From Helicobacteraceae bacterium (GTDB lineage: Bacteria; Campylobacterota; Campylobacteria; Campylobacterales; SZUA-545), in assembly GCA_031282285.1 (NCBI GenBank), contig JAITEA010000055.1, positions 1 through 11,850 on the forward strand: a stretch of DNA of 11,850 nt, read 5' to 3'. The position numbers and the translations under genes are program-made. The notes below the pieces were generated by a model, which ran no database searches, had not been told where the DNA came from, and saw only the letters and a list, made by a program, of their open reading frames with translations. Of this stretch, positions 1 to 6,362 are shown piece by piece (the first letter of the stretch is position 1; the number at the start of each line of letters is the position of its first letter).

Positions 1-558
1 TTATTGGGTTTGCCCGTTAGAAGCGACGCGCGACCCTATTTTGTCGCCATATCGCCTTCGATCGCCGCCGATTTGCTAAATACCGCGCAAACGCTCGGCG
101 TAAGTTTGGGCGCTTATAAAGAGGCGCTAAGCAAGATCGCCGCCGCGAAAACGGCGCAGGTTAGCGGCGCAAAGGAAGCGACTTTAGAACTATTTGAAAT
201 CAAAGCGCAGCCCGCGCAAAACGCTTTTGACGCGCTAAAACCATTGCTTGGCGATCATATCGCGGTTATTCCAAACGAACAGTTTCAGGAGCTTGCCAAA
301 GAGCTGCCCGTGATTGCGCGCAACCATCTGGAAAACGGCATATCCAAAAATCTGTTCTACGAAGAGGTTCTGCCGCGCGAAACAAGGTTATGGTTTATGC
401 TGGGCGTCCCTTCCGACGAGTTGTTGCATCGCGACGACAAAGAGGAGTTTTACGCCGGTTTCAAGGCGTTTGAAGAGGCGCTGCTAGGCGATACGCCGCA
501 GATTGGCGCCAACGCGTCGGTCGGTTACGGGCTGACCAAGATAAAGGCGTTTCAATGA
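1..558 (+). CDS. cmr4: Cmr4, type III-B CRISPR RAMP backbone subunit (5' end outside window)
   Basis: The frame is open from base 1, so the true start lies upstream and only about the last 185 residues are visible. Cmr4 is normally close to 300 residues long. It forms the repeated helical backbone of the Cmr effector complex along the crRNA and cleaves target RNA at 6-nt intervals. The visible part has the typical Cmr4 C-terminal half: an ARNHLENGISKNLFYEE segment, then RETRLWFMLGVP, and the glycine-rich C-terminal loop QIGANASVGYGLTKI. The catalytic Asp of the family lies in the missing N-terminal part, so activity cannot be judged here. The stop overlaps the start of cmr5 in an ATGA (555-558), indicating one operon. 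The family call rests on motif recognition and is reinforced by the cmr5 and cmr6 neighbours. Confidence 0.9.
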   Translation, partial: LLGLPVRSDARPYFVAISPSIAADLLNTAQTLGVSLGAYKEALSKIAAAKTAQVSGAKEATLELFEIKAQPAQNAFDALKPLLGDHIAVIPNEQFQELAKELPVIARNHLENGISKNLFYEEVLPRETRLWFMLGVPSDELLHRDDKEEFYAGFKAFEEALLGDTPQIGANASVGYGLTKIKAFQ

Positions 559-926
559 ACAAGCAAGCGATTGAACGGCTGATCCCCAAAGCGTTTGACG
601 CGATTAAAGCAAGCGGGCTTATCAAAAGCGACAAACTACCCGATACGCTAAACGGCTATATCGCCGCGTTTGGAAGCAGTTGTCTGCAGGCGGGCGTTTG
701 CGCGACGGTACTATTCTACTCCAACGAAGAGAGCGGCGCGAAAAACAAGGACGCCAAAACCGCGATCCCAAAGATGATCGCGCAGATCGCGGAGGGAAAC
801 TTAGGCGAGTGGAAAAAAAACCCGACAAAAGCCAACGCCGACAAACAAAAAATCCTAAACGCCGCGATCGCGCTTAAACTCGCGATCCGTAGTTACGGCA
901 AGTACGAGGAGAGCGACAATGGCTAA
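555..926 (+). CDS. cmr5: Cmr5, small helical subunit of the type III-B CRISPR complex
   Basis: This 123-residue protein has the size and character expected of Cmr5, the all-helical small subunit that stacks along the Cmr4 filament and helps hold the RNA target. The most family-like stretch is residues 35-56 (GYIAAFGSSCLQAGV then ATVLFYS), which is the conserved Cmr5 helix. A lysine-rich region follows at about 85-98, and the final helix contains LKLAIRSYGKYE. The start is an ATG sharing four bases with the cmr4 stop, with an AAAGG ribosome site (543-547) seven bases before it. The gene ends inside cmr6, with an 8-base overlap. A run of eight A (813-820) lies in the Trp-Lys-Lys-Asn codons. The frame is intact through it. 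Identification is by residue pattern, size and fixed position between cmr4 and cmr6. Confidence 0.88.
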   Translation: MNKQAIERLIPKAFDAIKASGLIKSDKLPDTLNGYIAAFGSSCLQAGVCATVLFYSNEESGAKNKDAKTAIPKMIAQIAEGNLGEWKKNPTKANADKQKILNAAIALKLAIRSYGKYEESDNG

Positions 927-1929
927 AGAGGAGTGGCAGGATTCGCTCAAGGCTAAAATAAGGATCGTTAAGACGGGACACAACGATCATCCAAGCGCCG
1001 CAAAGAAAAACGCCGCGCCTTCTCAAAGTAGCGGCGCTAAGCAAGACGGACGCGATAGTAAAGGCAAACGAAACAGCGACGCCCAACCGCGAAACGATTC
1101 GCGATCTGAACGAGCAGATAACAATAAACAGAGCGGCGGCGGTCTTAATTTGCAAAACGCTAACGCAGGCTGGCTTTTTTGGCGTTATATGACCCACGAT
1201 CCGAATAACGGCGAAGCGGTAAAAAAAGCCGCCAATCAGCTATTGAATCTTCATATTTCGCCGTCTGCCAACAACGAAAAATCCCTGCCGCAACGCCTTG
1301 GTTTTGAACTAATCACAACTTACCCCGGTATGCTGCTAGGCAGCGGCTACGCGCACGACTTCAAAGAAAGCGGAGATGGGAACGCCAATTTTAAGCTGGG
1401 ATTTTTCTTCGATCATACGACGGGGGAGCCTATTATTGCCGGCAGTAGCATTAAAGGCGTTTTGCGAAGCGTATTTCCTTCTCGCGTATTAAAGGGGTAT
1501 CAAGACGCAAGCCGCGAGTGGATCAGAGAGCTGCTAAGAGACGACGCGGCGGATATTGACGCGCTTGAAAGCGAAATTTTTGAGGGAGCGAGGGCGGGTA
1601 TAATAGGCGCGCCCGAAAGCGACGATCTTGATCGCGGCAAACAAATAAGCCTATACGAGCGAGATCGTTTTCTGGACGCGAGGCTCGCAAGCGGCGGCGA
1701 CAAGGTTTTTGCCGACGATTATATTACGCCGCACGGCGACGAACTGAAAAACCCAACGCCGCTTCGCTTTCTCAAAGTCGCGGGGAGAGTAAAATTCGCC
1801 TTTTCGTTTATACTAAACGACGGCGTTATCACGGCGAAGCAAAAGCTCGATCTGTTCAAGACGATCATAACGACGCTTGGCGTCGGCGCTAAAACCAATG
1901 TAGGCTACGGCAAACTAGAAACGGCTTAG
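919..1929 (+). CDS. cmr6: Cmr6, type III-B CRISPR RAMP subunit with a low-complexity N-terminal insert
   Basis: This 336-residue RAMP protein caps the Cmr filament at the crRNA 3' side. Recognisable Cmr6 features are PGMLLGSGYAHD (136-147), the GEPIIAGSSIKGVLRSVF core (169-186), the FLDARLASGGD...VFADDYITPH stretch (251-272) with the following LKNPTPLRFLKV, and the glycine-rich C-terminal loop LGVGAKTNVGYGKLE (320-334). Residues about 20-75 are a hydrophilic, Lys/Asp/Ser/Asn/Arg/Gln-rich stretch with almost no hydrophobic residues. It is probably a disordered linker between a short N-terminal segment and the RAMP fold. The ATG overlaps the end of cmr5 by 8 bases and has a strong GAGGAGA site (906-912) six bases upstream. 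Cmr1, Cas10/Cmr2 and Cmr3 would be expected upstream of this window. No CRISPR repeat-spacer array follows. Confidence 0.9.
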   Translation: MAKEEWQDSLKAKIRIVKTGHNDHPSAAKKNAAPSQSSGAKQDGRDSKGKRNSDAQPRNDSRSERADNNKQSGGGLNLQNANAGWLFWRYMTHDPNNGEAVKKAANQLLNLHISPSANNEKSLPQRLGFELITTYPGMLLGSGYAHDFKESGDGNANFKLGFFFDHTTGEPIIAGSSIKGVLRSVFPSRVLKGYQDASREWIRELLRDDAADIDALESEIFEGARAGIIGAPESDDLDRGKQISLYERDRFLDARLASGGDKVFADDYITPHGDELKNPTPLRFLKVAGRVKFAFSFILNDGVITAKQKLDLFKTIITTLGVGAKTNVGYGKLETA

Positions 1930-1947
1930 ACAGAGCCGTTTAACGGC
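1919..1947 (+). terminator. Hairpin(s) at the end of the cmr operon, possible terminator
   Basis: AAACGGCT (1919-1926) pairs perfectly with AGCCGTTT (1934-1941), an 8-bp stem with a 7-nt loop that contains the cmr6 stop codon. The second arm can instead pair with ACGGC just downstream (1943-1947), a 5-bp stem with a 3-nt loop. There is no U tract beyond TTT, so classical intrinsic termination is uncertain and read-through into the downstream gene is possible. Confidence 0.4.
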
Positions 1948-1968
1948 GCGCAATCGATCGTCGATCGC

Positions 1969-1980
1969 GCCGGCGCCGGC
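1969..1980. repeat. Perfect 12-bp palindrome upstream of the phosphoesterase gene
   Basis: GCCGGCGCCGGC is fully self-complementary and ends two bases before the AAGGAGA ribosome site (1983-1989). Just before it, CGATCG occurs twice separated by one T (1955-1967). These could form RNA structure near the ribosome site or be a protein site. GC-rich palindromes of this kind are also common by chance in this sequence. Confidence 0.3.
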
Positions 1981-1993
1981 TCAAGGAGAAATT

Positions 1994-3103
1994 ATGTCGT
2001 TTATGTCCGTCTCGGCGATTGTGTGTCTGGCGATGGCGATTGGCATCGCCGTAGGTTTTGTGCATAAGCTGCCCGTTCGCCGCGAGGCGAAAATCGCCGC
2101 GCACGCGGTCGTCGCGGCGCTGTTTTTGATGTGCGTAACCTATATGCCGCTGAGACGATACGGCTATTTTGGCGGCTATCTGGAGGATATTTTCGCTTCC
2201 TCCGTGGCGGTTCTGTTCGTTTCGTTTATCGCCGTGTTGATTGGCGATTGGATCGCGCGCGCGCTCAAAAACCCGCGCCATAAACATATCGTCAGGCTAT
2301 CGACCCCGATCGTCGCGGCGGCGTATCTTGGCTACGGTTTCTTTTCGGCGTTCACCGCGCCCAATATCAACCGCGCCGAGGTCGAGATCGAAGGTTTGAG
2401 CGCAAACATCGCGATCGCGCATCTAAGCGATCTGCATCTTGGCAACGGCAAACTGCTGAACGAGCGCTTCGCCAAAAACATAGTCGATCAGGTAAACGCG
2501 CTGAAGCCCGATCTGATCGTAATCGCGGGCGATCTGACCGACGCGCCGATAGAGCGGATCGAGGCGCCGCTGCGAGAGATCGCCAAACTCCGCGCCAAAT
2601 ACGGCGTATTTTACGCGGCGGGCAATCACGAATATATATATAATCCCGACGAAGTTTTTAGCCGGCTGGAACAACTAGGCATAGTCGTACTTCGCAATGA
2701 CTCGCGGATTATCCGTCTCGACGAAGGCGAACTCGCTATCGCGGGAACCTACGATCTATCCGGCAGGCGGCGCGGGCGGCTGACGCCCGATCCCGTCAAG
2801 GCGATGGCAAATGTACCAACCGATACGCCGACGATCGCGCTGTTTCACCAGCCCAAACTCGCCTTCGAGTTTCCGCCCAACAGCTTCGATCTGGCGTTCG
2901 CGGGGCATACGCACGGCGGGCAGATGTTCCCTTTCACGATCTTTGTGTCGTTTATACAGCCCTATTTCGCGGGGCTTTACGACCACGACGAGCGCGGCAA
3001 AATCTATGTCAGCCGCGGCGTGGGCTACTGGGGACCGCCGTTTAGAATGTTCGCGCCCAACGAGATCGCGCTGATTACGCTAAAACCAAAGGAGCACAAA
3101 TGA
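1994..3103 (+). CDS. Membrane-anchored calcineurin-like metallophosphoesterase
   Basis: This 369-residue protein has four hydrophobic helices in its first third (about 5-24, 34-52, 68-88 and 103-121), followed by a calcineurin-like phosphoesterase domain. All metal-binding motifs are present: SDLHLG (145-150), GDLTD (179-183), GNHE (210-213), the His of FHQP (284-287) and GHTHGGQ (304-310). The layout matches YkuE/YaeI-type membrane phosphoesterases, some of which act on lipid-linked phosphates. The actual substrate cannot be told from sequence. The ATG has a good AAGGAGA site (1983-1989). The stop overlaps the argD start in an ATGA, so the two are co-transcribed and probably translationally coupled. 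The gene lies 64 bases after cmr6 with no clear promoter between, so transcription from the cmr operon is possible. Confidence 0.87.
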   Translation: MSFMSVSAIVCLAMAIGIAVGFVHKLPVRREAKIAAHAVVAALFLMCVTYMPLRRYGYFGGYLEDIFASSVAVLFVSFIAVLIGDWIARALKNPRHKHIVRLSTPIVAAAYLGYGFFSAFTAPNINRAEVEIEGLSANIAIAHLSDLHLGNGKLLNERFAKNIVDQVNALKPDLIVIAGDLTDAPIERIEAPLREIAKLRAKYGVFYAAGNHEYIYNPDEVFSRLEQLGIVVLRNDSRIIRLDEGELAIAGTYDLSGRRRGRLTPDPVKAMANVPTDTPTIALFHQPKLAFEFPPNSFDLAFAGHTHGGQMFPFTIFVSFIQPYFAGLYDHDERGKIYVSRGVGYWGPPFRMFAPNEIALITLKPKEHK

Positions 3104-4272
3104 AGCCGCAGCCAATCAACGAACAATATCTATTGCCAACTTACGCGAGGCGGCAGATCGCCTTTGAGCGCGGGCAAAACGCTACGCTATTCGACGAGGC
3201 GGGGAACGATTATATCGATTTCGCGAGCGGAATCGGCGTTAATTCGGTCGGTTACGCCAACCCGCGCCTGAGCGCGGCTGTTGCCGATCAAGCCGCTAAA
3301 ATCCTGCATATATCCAACCTCTATCTAAACCGCAATCAAGCCGAACTGGCGCAAACGATCGCCCGTTTAAGCGGCTCGGACGCGCAGGTTTTCTTTGGCA
3401 ACAGCGGCGCGGAGGCGAACGAGTGCGCGTTTAAGATCGCGCGAAAATACGGCGAAAAACGCGGGCGATACGAGATTATCACGCTGCGAAACTCCTTCCA
3501 CGGGCGGACGATCGCCGCTTTGAAAGCCACCGCGCAGGATAAGTTTCACGAACATTTTGGACCTTTTCCCGACGGCTTTACCTACGCCGACGATCTCGAT
3601 CACGCCGCGAAGCTGATCGGCAAGCGGACGATCGCCGTTATGGTCGAGATCGTTCAGGGCGAAGGCGGCGTAACGCCGCTGGACAAAGATCGCCTGCTTA
3701 GCCTCGCCAAGTTGCTGCGCGATCAAGATTTGCTGTTGATTACCGACGAGATTCAGTGCGGCGTTTATCGCTGCGGCGAGTTTCTGGCGTCGCAGATCTA
3801 CGGCGTTAAGCCCGATATTTTCACGCTCGCCAAAGGGCTTGGCGGCGGCGTGCCGATCGGCGCGGCGGCGACTACGATCAAAAACGCGCTGGGTTTTGGC
3901 GATCACGCCTCGACCTTCGGCGGCAACTTTCTGGCGACAAAAGCCGCGCTTGTAACGCTGGAGATTTTGGAGGGGCTGCGCGCAAGCGGCGCGCTTGGGC
4001 GGACGATCGACTACTTTGGCGATCGCTGCCGCGCTACGACGCTGAACTTTCCTACTCTTTTTACGGGCGTTACGGGTATCGGGCTAATGAAGGCGCTTGT
4101 CGCAAAAGACGGCGCGGCGCAAAAGGCGATTATCGACGCGGCGCACGAAAACCGCCTGCTGGTCTTGCGGGCGGGCGAAGATCGCGTCCGCCTGCTGCCG
4201 CCGCTGACGATCTCGCTCGAGGAGATCGGCGAGGGTTTTGAGCGGCTCGATCGCGCCTGCCGCTCGCTTTGA
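3100..4272 (+). CDS. argD: Acetylornithine aminotransferase (class III, PLP-dependent)
   Basis: This 390-residue enzyme has the class III aminotransferase layout. ArgD moves an amino group between glutamate and N-acetylglutamate semialdehyde in arginine synthesis and often also serves the succinyl-diaminopimelate step of lysine synthesis. Visible motifs are FASGIGVNSVGY (41-52), FFGNSGAEANE (98-108) for the PLP phosphate, NSFHGRT (131-137), EGEGG (186-190), DEIQCG (216-221) with the PLP-ring Asp216, the Schiff-base Lys245 in TLAKGLGGGVPIGA, and STFGGN (271-276). The region after the PLP Asp reads DEIQCGVYRCGE, where most relatives have a form of DEVQTGxGRTG. Length is normal. The ATG overlaps the phosphoesterase stop and has AAAGGAG about five bases upstream. 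A related omega-aminotransferase specificity cannot be excluded. Confidence 0.87.
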   Translation: MKPQPINEQYLLPTYARRQIAFERGQNATLFDEAGNDYIDFASGIGVNSVGYANPRLSAAVADQAAKILHISNLYLNRNQAELAQTIARLSGSDAQVFFGNSGAEANECAFKIARKYGEKRGRYEIITLRNSFHGRTIAALKATAQDKFHEHFGPFPDGFTYADDLDHAAKLIGKRTIAVMVEIVQGEGGVTPLDKDRLLSLAKLLRDQDLLLITDEIQCGVYRCGEFLASQIYGVKPDIFTLAKGLGGGVPIGAAATTIKNALGFGDHASTFGGNFLATKAALVTLEILEGLRASGALGRTIDYFGDRCRATTLNFPTLFTGVTGIGLMKALVAKDGAAQKAIIDAAHENRLLVLRAGEDRVRLLPPLTISLEEIGEGFERLDRACRSL

Positions 4273-5258
4273 TGGTTCGTTTCAGCGATTACGCGCGGGA
4301 GTGGCTCTACGGCGAAAACGGCTACTACGGATCGTACAAAAGCATAGGCAAACGGGGCGATTTTTATACGAGCGTCAGCGTAACGCCATTTTTTGGCGGC
4401 GCGATCGCCAAACATATCATATCGCGGGTAGCGGCGGGCAAACTGCGCGAAGATAGCGCGATCGTGGAGATCGGAGCGCACGGCGCGCGCCTGATCGCCG
4501 ACGCGATCCAGTTTATCCATACGCTTGAGCCGCGCCTGATAGGTTCGCTGAAGTTCGCGATCGTAGAGCCGATCGCGGCGCTGAGGCTCGTTCAAAGCGA
4601 GTATCTCAAGGCGAGCTTCGGCGACGCGATAAGCGTAACGATCGCGCCGTCTATCGAGCCGATCGCGGCGGCTTCGGCGTTTGTTTACGCCAACGAACTG
4701 CTTGACGCGTTCGCGTTTGATCTAATCGACGGCGATAAAGTAGCGTTTGTCCAAAACGACCGCGTAGTTTGGCGCGACGGCGACGATCGGACGCTAGAAC
4801 GCGCCAGAGCGCTTGAGATAGAGCGCGGCGAGCTGTTTTGCGGCTACGAGGCGTTTGCCGCTTCGCTGAAAGCGAACTTTGAAAGTTGCGAGTTTTTGAC
4901 CTTTGATTATGGCGAATTAACGCCACGCAACGATTTTTCGGCGAGAATCTACAAAGAACACGAGACGATCCCGCTGTTTGCGGCGGAGAGCCTCGCGCCG
5001 TACTTCGCGCAATGCGATCTGAGCGCCGACGCGCCGTTTTGGCATATCAAAAAGGCGTTTGAGGATGCAGGATTTGAGAGCGCGGAGATAAAAAACCAGA
5101 ATAGCGCGCTTTTGGAGATGGGATTAATCGATCTGCTGGAGATGTATCAAGAGAAAGCGGGTTTCGCGGCTTACCAAAAAGAGATAGGGCGCATTCGCGC
5201 CCTGTTAGACCCCGCCCAACTAGGCGAACGATTCAAGCGATTTGTTGCGACTCGCTAA
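4272..5258 (+). CDS. MidA/NDUFAF7-like SAM-dependent methyltransferase family protein
   Basis: This 328-residue protein resembles the COG1565 family (mitochondrial NDUFAF7/MidA, an arginine methyltransferase needed for complex I assembly). Family-like features are the N-terminal GYYGSYKSIGKRGDFYTSV segment (17-35) followed by PFFGGAIAK, the motif I equivalent VEIGAHGARLIAD (65-77), the acidic IVEP (97-100), YANELLDAF (139-147) and FLTFDYGE (208-215). The usual GxGxG glycines of motif I are reduced to GAHG, so SAM binding is plausible but not assured. Its bacterial substrate is unknown. The ATG shares its A with the last base of the argD stop (TGATG, 4270-4274). No ribosome site is visible, which points to translational coupling with argD. 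A TTG three bases earlier (4269) is an alternative start. The 3' end overlaps the convergent gene by 26 bases. Confidence 0.75.
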   Translation: MVRFSDYAREWLYGENGYYGSYKSIGKRGDFYTSVSVTPFFGGAIAKHIISRVAAGKLREDSAIVEIGAHGARLIADAIQFIHTLEPRLIGSLKFAIVEPIAALRLVQSEYLKASFGDAISVTIAPSIEPIAAASAFVYANELLDAFAFDLIDGDKVAFVQNDRVVWRDGDDRTLERARALEIERGELFCGYEAFAASLKANFESCEFLTFDYGELTPRNDFSARIYKEHETIPLFAAESLAPYFAQCDLSADAPFWHIKKAFEDAGFESAEIKNQNSALLEMGLIDLLEMYQEKAGFAAYQKEIGRIRALLDPAQLGERFKRFVATR

Positions 5259-5592
5259 GCGACGCTTCAAGCGACGCCTCTAAAGCGATTGGCGCCTCGA
5301 GCGAAATCGTTTTGCCCCATAGTCCGTTGAGCGTCTCGGTTGTGGCGCGAATGATATATGCCTTCTTCTCCCTGCGCCCCATCTGACGAATCTCTTTAGG
5401 ATAAAAGGGGCGGTTAAGAAACTCGACCACATCGCGAAGTAGCCAAGTGTTCTGCTTGTCCGAAGTGCTCGGAACAATGTTGGGATTGACCAGCGTTTCG
5501 CGCTCGACCTCTTCTGGCGAGAGGAACACTTTGCTGTACTTTTTTTCGAGGTAGACCGTCAATTCGCGATCCAGACTCGATTTGCTGTTCAT
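5233..5592 (-). CDS. Unrecognised 119-residue protein, possibly with a small DNA-binding-like domain
   Basis: I do not recognise the family. The 119-residue product is soluble, with no signal peptide, membrane helix or cysteine. The stretch LSPEEVERETL...NTWLLRDVVEFLNRP (about 24-61) is loosely reminiscent of excisionase/MerR-type winged helix-turn-helix modules, where a helix is followed by a W-x-x-R-DV-x-x-F-L segment. That resemblance is my inference and is weak. A basic stretch follows (about 69-81). The C-terminus is a short duplicated acidic tail (EASLEASLSES). The start is supported by a perfect AAGGAGG (5604-5610) 11 bases before the ATG and by a strong promoter just upstream. The gene overlaps the convergent methyltransferase gene by 26 bases. 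It looks like its own transcription unit. Confidence 0.65.
   Translation of the reverse strand: MNSKSSLDRELTVYLEKKYSKVFLSPEEVERETLVNPNIVPSTSDKQNTWLLRDVVEFLNRPFYPKEIRQMGRREKKAYIIRATTETLNGLWGKTISLEAPIALEASLEASLSESQQIA
5257..5280. repeat. Tandem 12-bp direct repeat in the tail of the small minus-strand gene
   Basis: Two adjacent 12-base units (5257-5268 and 5269-5280) match at 11 of 12 positions. On the minus strand they encode EASL EASL near the C-terminus of the 119-residue protein. The duplication sits exactly at the end of the convergent methyltransferase gene. Confidence 0.75.
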
Positions 5593-5629
5593 TTCCGTGA
5601 TAGCCTCCTTATGTTACGATTGAGAGCGT

Positions 5630-5657
5630 ATTTTAACTTGTTTTCAGGATTTGTAAA
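5630..5657 (-). promoter_or_regulatory. Sigma70-type promoter for the 119-residue protein gene
   Basis: Read on the minus strand, TTTACA (5652-5657) and TAAAAT (5630-5635) are separated by 16 bases, each matching five of six consensus bases. Transcription would start near 5623 and give a leader of about 30 bases carrying AAGGAGG. The -35 box lies just beyond the stop of the preceding gene. Confidence 0.65.
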
Positions 5658-5662
5658 GGGGT

Positions 5663-5938
5663 CTAATCGCATTTTCCTATATTTAATTTTTTTAGCAACC
5701 TCTCAAAAAACGCGCCGCCCTCTCGATCATAATCGTCGTCAAACTCAATGTAGATCGCGCATTTTTCGGGCGCTCTTAGATCGCAGTTTTCCATCACATT
5801 GGGATTTAGCCCGCTCTCTTGCTTGATCGCTTCTAGCGCGGCGAGGATTTTTTGCTTCAGGGTTTCGTCGGCTCCATAGACGAGCTGCAACCCCTCGTAA
5901 CGCTCCTCGCGCCTGAAAAAAGCGTGAATTTCGCCCAT
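5663..5938 (-). CDS. Unrecognised small acidic protein (91 residues)
   Basis: I do not recognise a family. The product is acidic and soluble, with a central helix-forming segment (TLKQKILAALEAIKQESG, about 26-43), a hydrophobic strand within KCAIYIEFDDDYDRE (about 59-73) and a C-terminal helix ending in LKKLNIGKCD. Cysteines at about 52, 60 and 90 are not arranged as a known metal site. Coding status is supported by an ATG preceded by an excellent ribosome site, a well-placed promoter, and codon use like that of the neighbours. The longer frame on the same strand covering 5745-5999 is rejected as a shadow because it lacks these signals. It ends about 70 bases before the next small gene on the same strand, which has its own promoter. 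Confidence 0.65.
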   Translation of the reverse strand: MGEIHAFFRREERYEGLQLVYGADETLKQKILAALEAIKQESGLNPNVMENCDLRAPEKCAIYIEFDDDYDREGGAFFERLLKKLNIGKCD

Positions 5939-5943
5939 ACTTT

Positions 5944-5959
5944 AGCTCCTTAGCTCCTT
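5944..5959 (-). promoter_or_regulatory. Tandemly duplicated Shine-Dalgarno for the 91-residue protein gene
   Basis: On the minus strand AAGGAGCT occurs twice back to back (5952-5959 and 5944-5951). The copy nearer the ATG (5936-5938) is at good initiation distance, while the other is eight bases further out. The duplication may arise from replication slippage or provide a standby ribosome site. Confidence 0.7.
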
Positions 5960-5970
5960 TTGCCGCGCTA

Positions 5971-5999
5971 AGCATAGCAAAACCGCGCGCCGCAATCAA
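5971..5999 (-). promoter_or_regulatory. Sigma70-type extended -10 promoter for the 91-residue protein gene
   Basis: On the minus strand TTGATT (5994-5999) and TATGCT (5971-5976) are 17 bases apart, and TGC directly precedes the -10 box, making a TGn extended -10. Start of transcription would fall near 5964, leaving a leader of about 26 bases occupied by the double ribosome site. Confidence 0.6.
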
Positions 6000-6362
6000 G
6001 GCGTTCCGTTAGCGCCCGCGCTTTACGCAAGCCCTTCCCGCAGCCGCCGCGCCAAATCCAACCAATAGACATATCGCAAGCTCCCCTCTTTACGCCTGCC
6101 CAGCTCGCGCGCTACGCAATAACCGCAACCGGCAATATTTGCGCTCCCCCTTTTTTTGAGGGCGTATTGCTTTACGCTATGCCCAGAGTCGGCTTCGCGC
6201 AGGGCGAGCGGGCAAACCTTTACGCGGCGATCGAAAGGGGCGCGATCGTTTGTCGATCGGAGCGAGCGTATATTTTTAGCGATCGGGTTTGGTGATGTTT
6301 GATGCGCAATGACAATCGCGTGAATATGGGGTTTGCGGAGTTGATATGAGCGGTGTTGGCGC

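Larger units (their letters stand above)
5939..6362 (-). other. 424-base gap holding a promoter and a startless coding-like frame
   Basis: Apart from the promoter at 5971-5999, the only structure I see is a minus-strand open frame ending in TAA at 6023-6025. It has no in-frame ATG, GTG or TTG until 6472, inside moaA. The last 70 or so codons (about 6026-6240) use codons like the neighbouring genes and include KVCPLALREAD, a CGYC pair and YVYWLDLARRLREGL. The part further upstream does not look coding. This could be the remnant of a gene whose 5' end was lost, or chance. A weak GGCG/CGCC inverted repeat lies at 6001-6017. No tRNA or clear terminator was found. Confidence 0.3.

Noticed and set aside
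813..820. A8 run in cmr5 as a programmed frameshift site
   Set aside because: The normal frame runs on to the expected cmr6 overlap, and there is no alternative product or stimulatory structure that I can see.
2632..2643. TATATATATAA stretch as a promoter
   Set aside because: It lies inside the phosphoesterase codons for EYIYN, with no gene starting nearby on either strand.
3367..3906. A 179-codon minus-strand frame opposite argD
   Set aside because: It is antisense to a complete aminotransferase, has no family features and lacks initiation signals.
5745..5999. An 84-codon minus-strand frame overlapping the 91-residue gene
   Set aside because: Its start would lie at the promoter -35 box, with no ribosome site. 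The other frame has a promoter, ribosome site and better composition.
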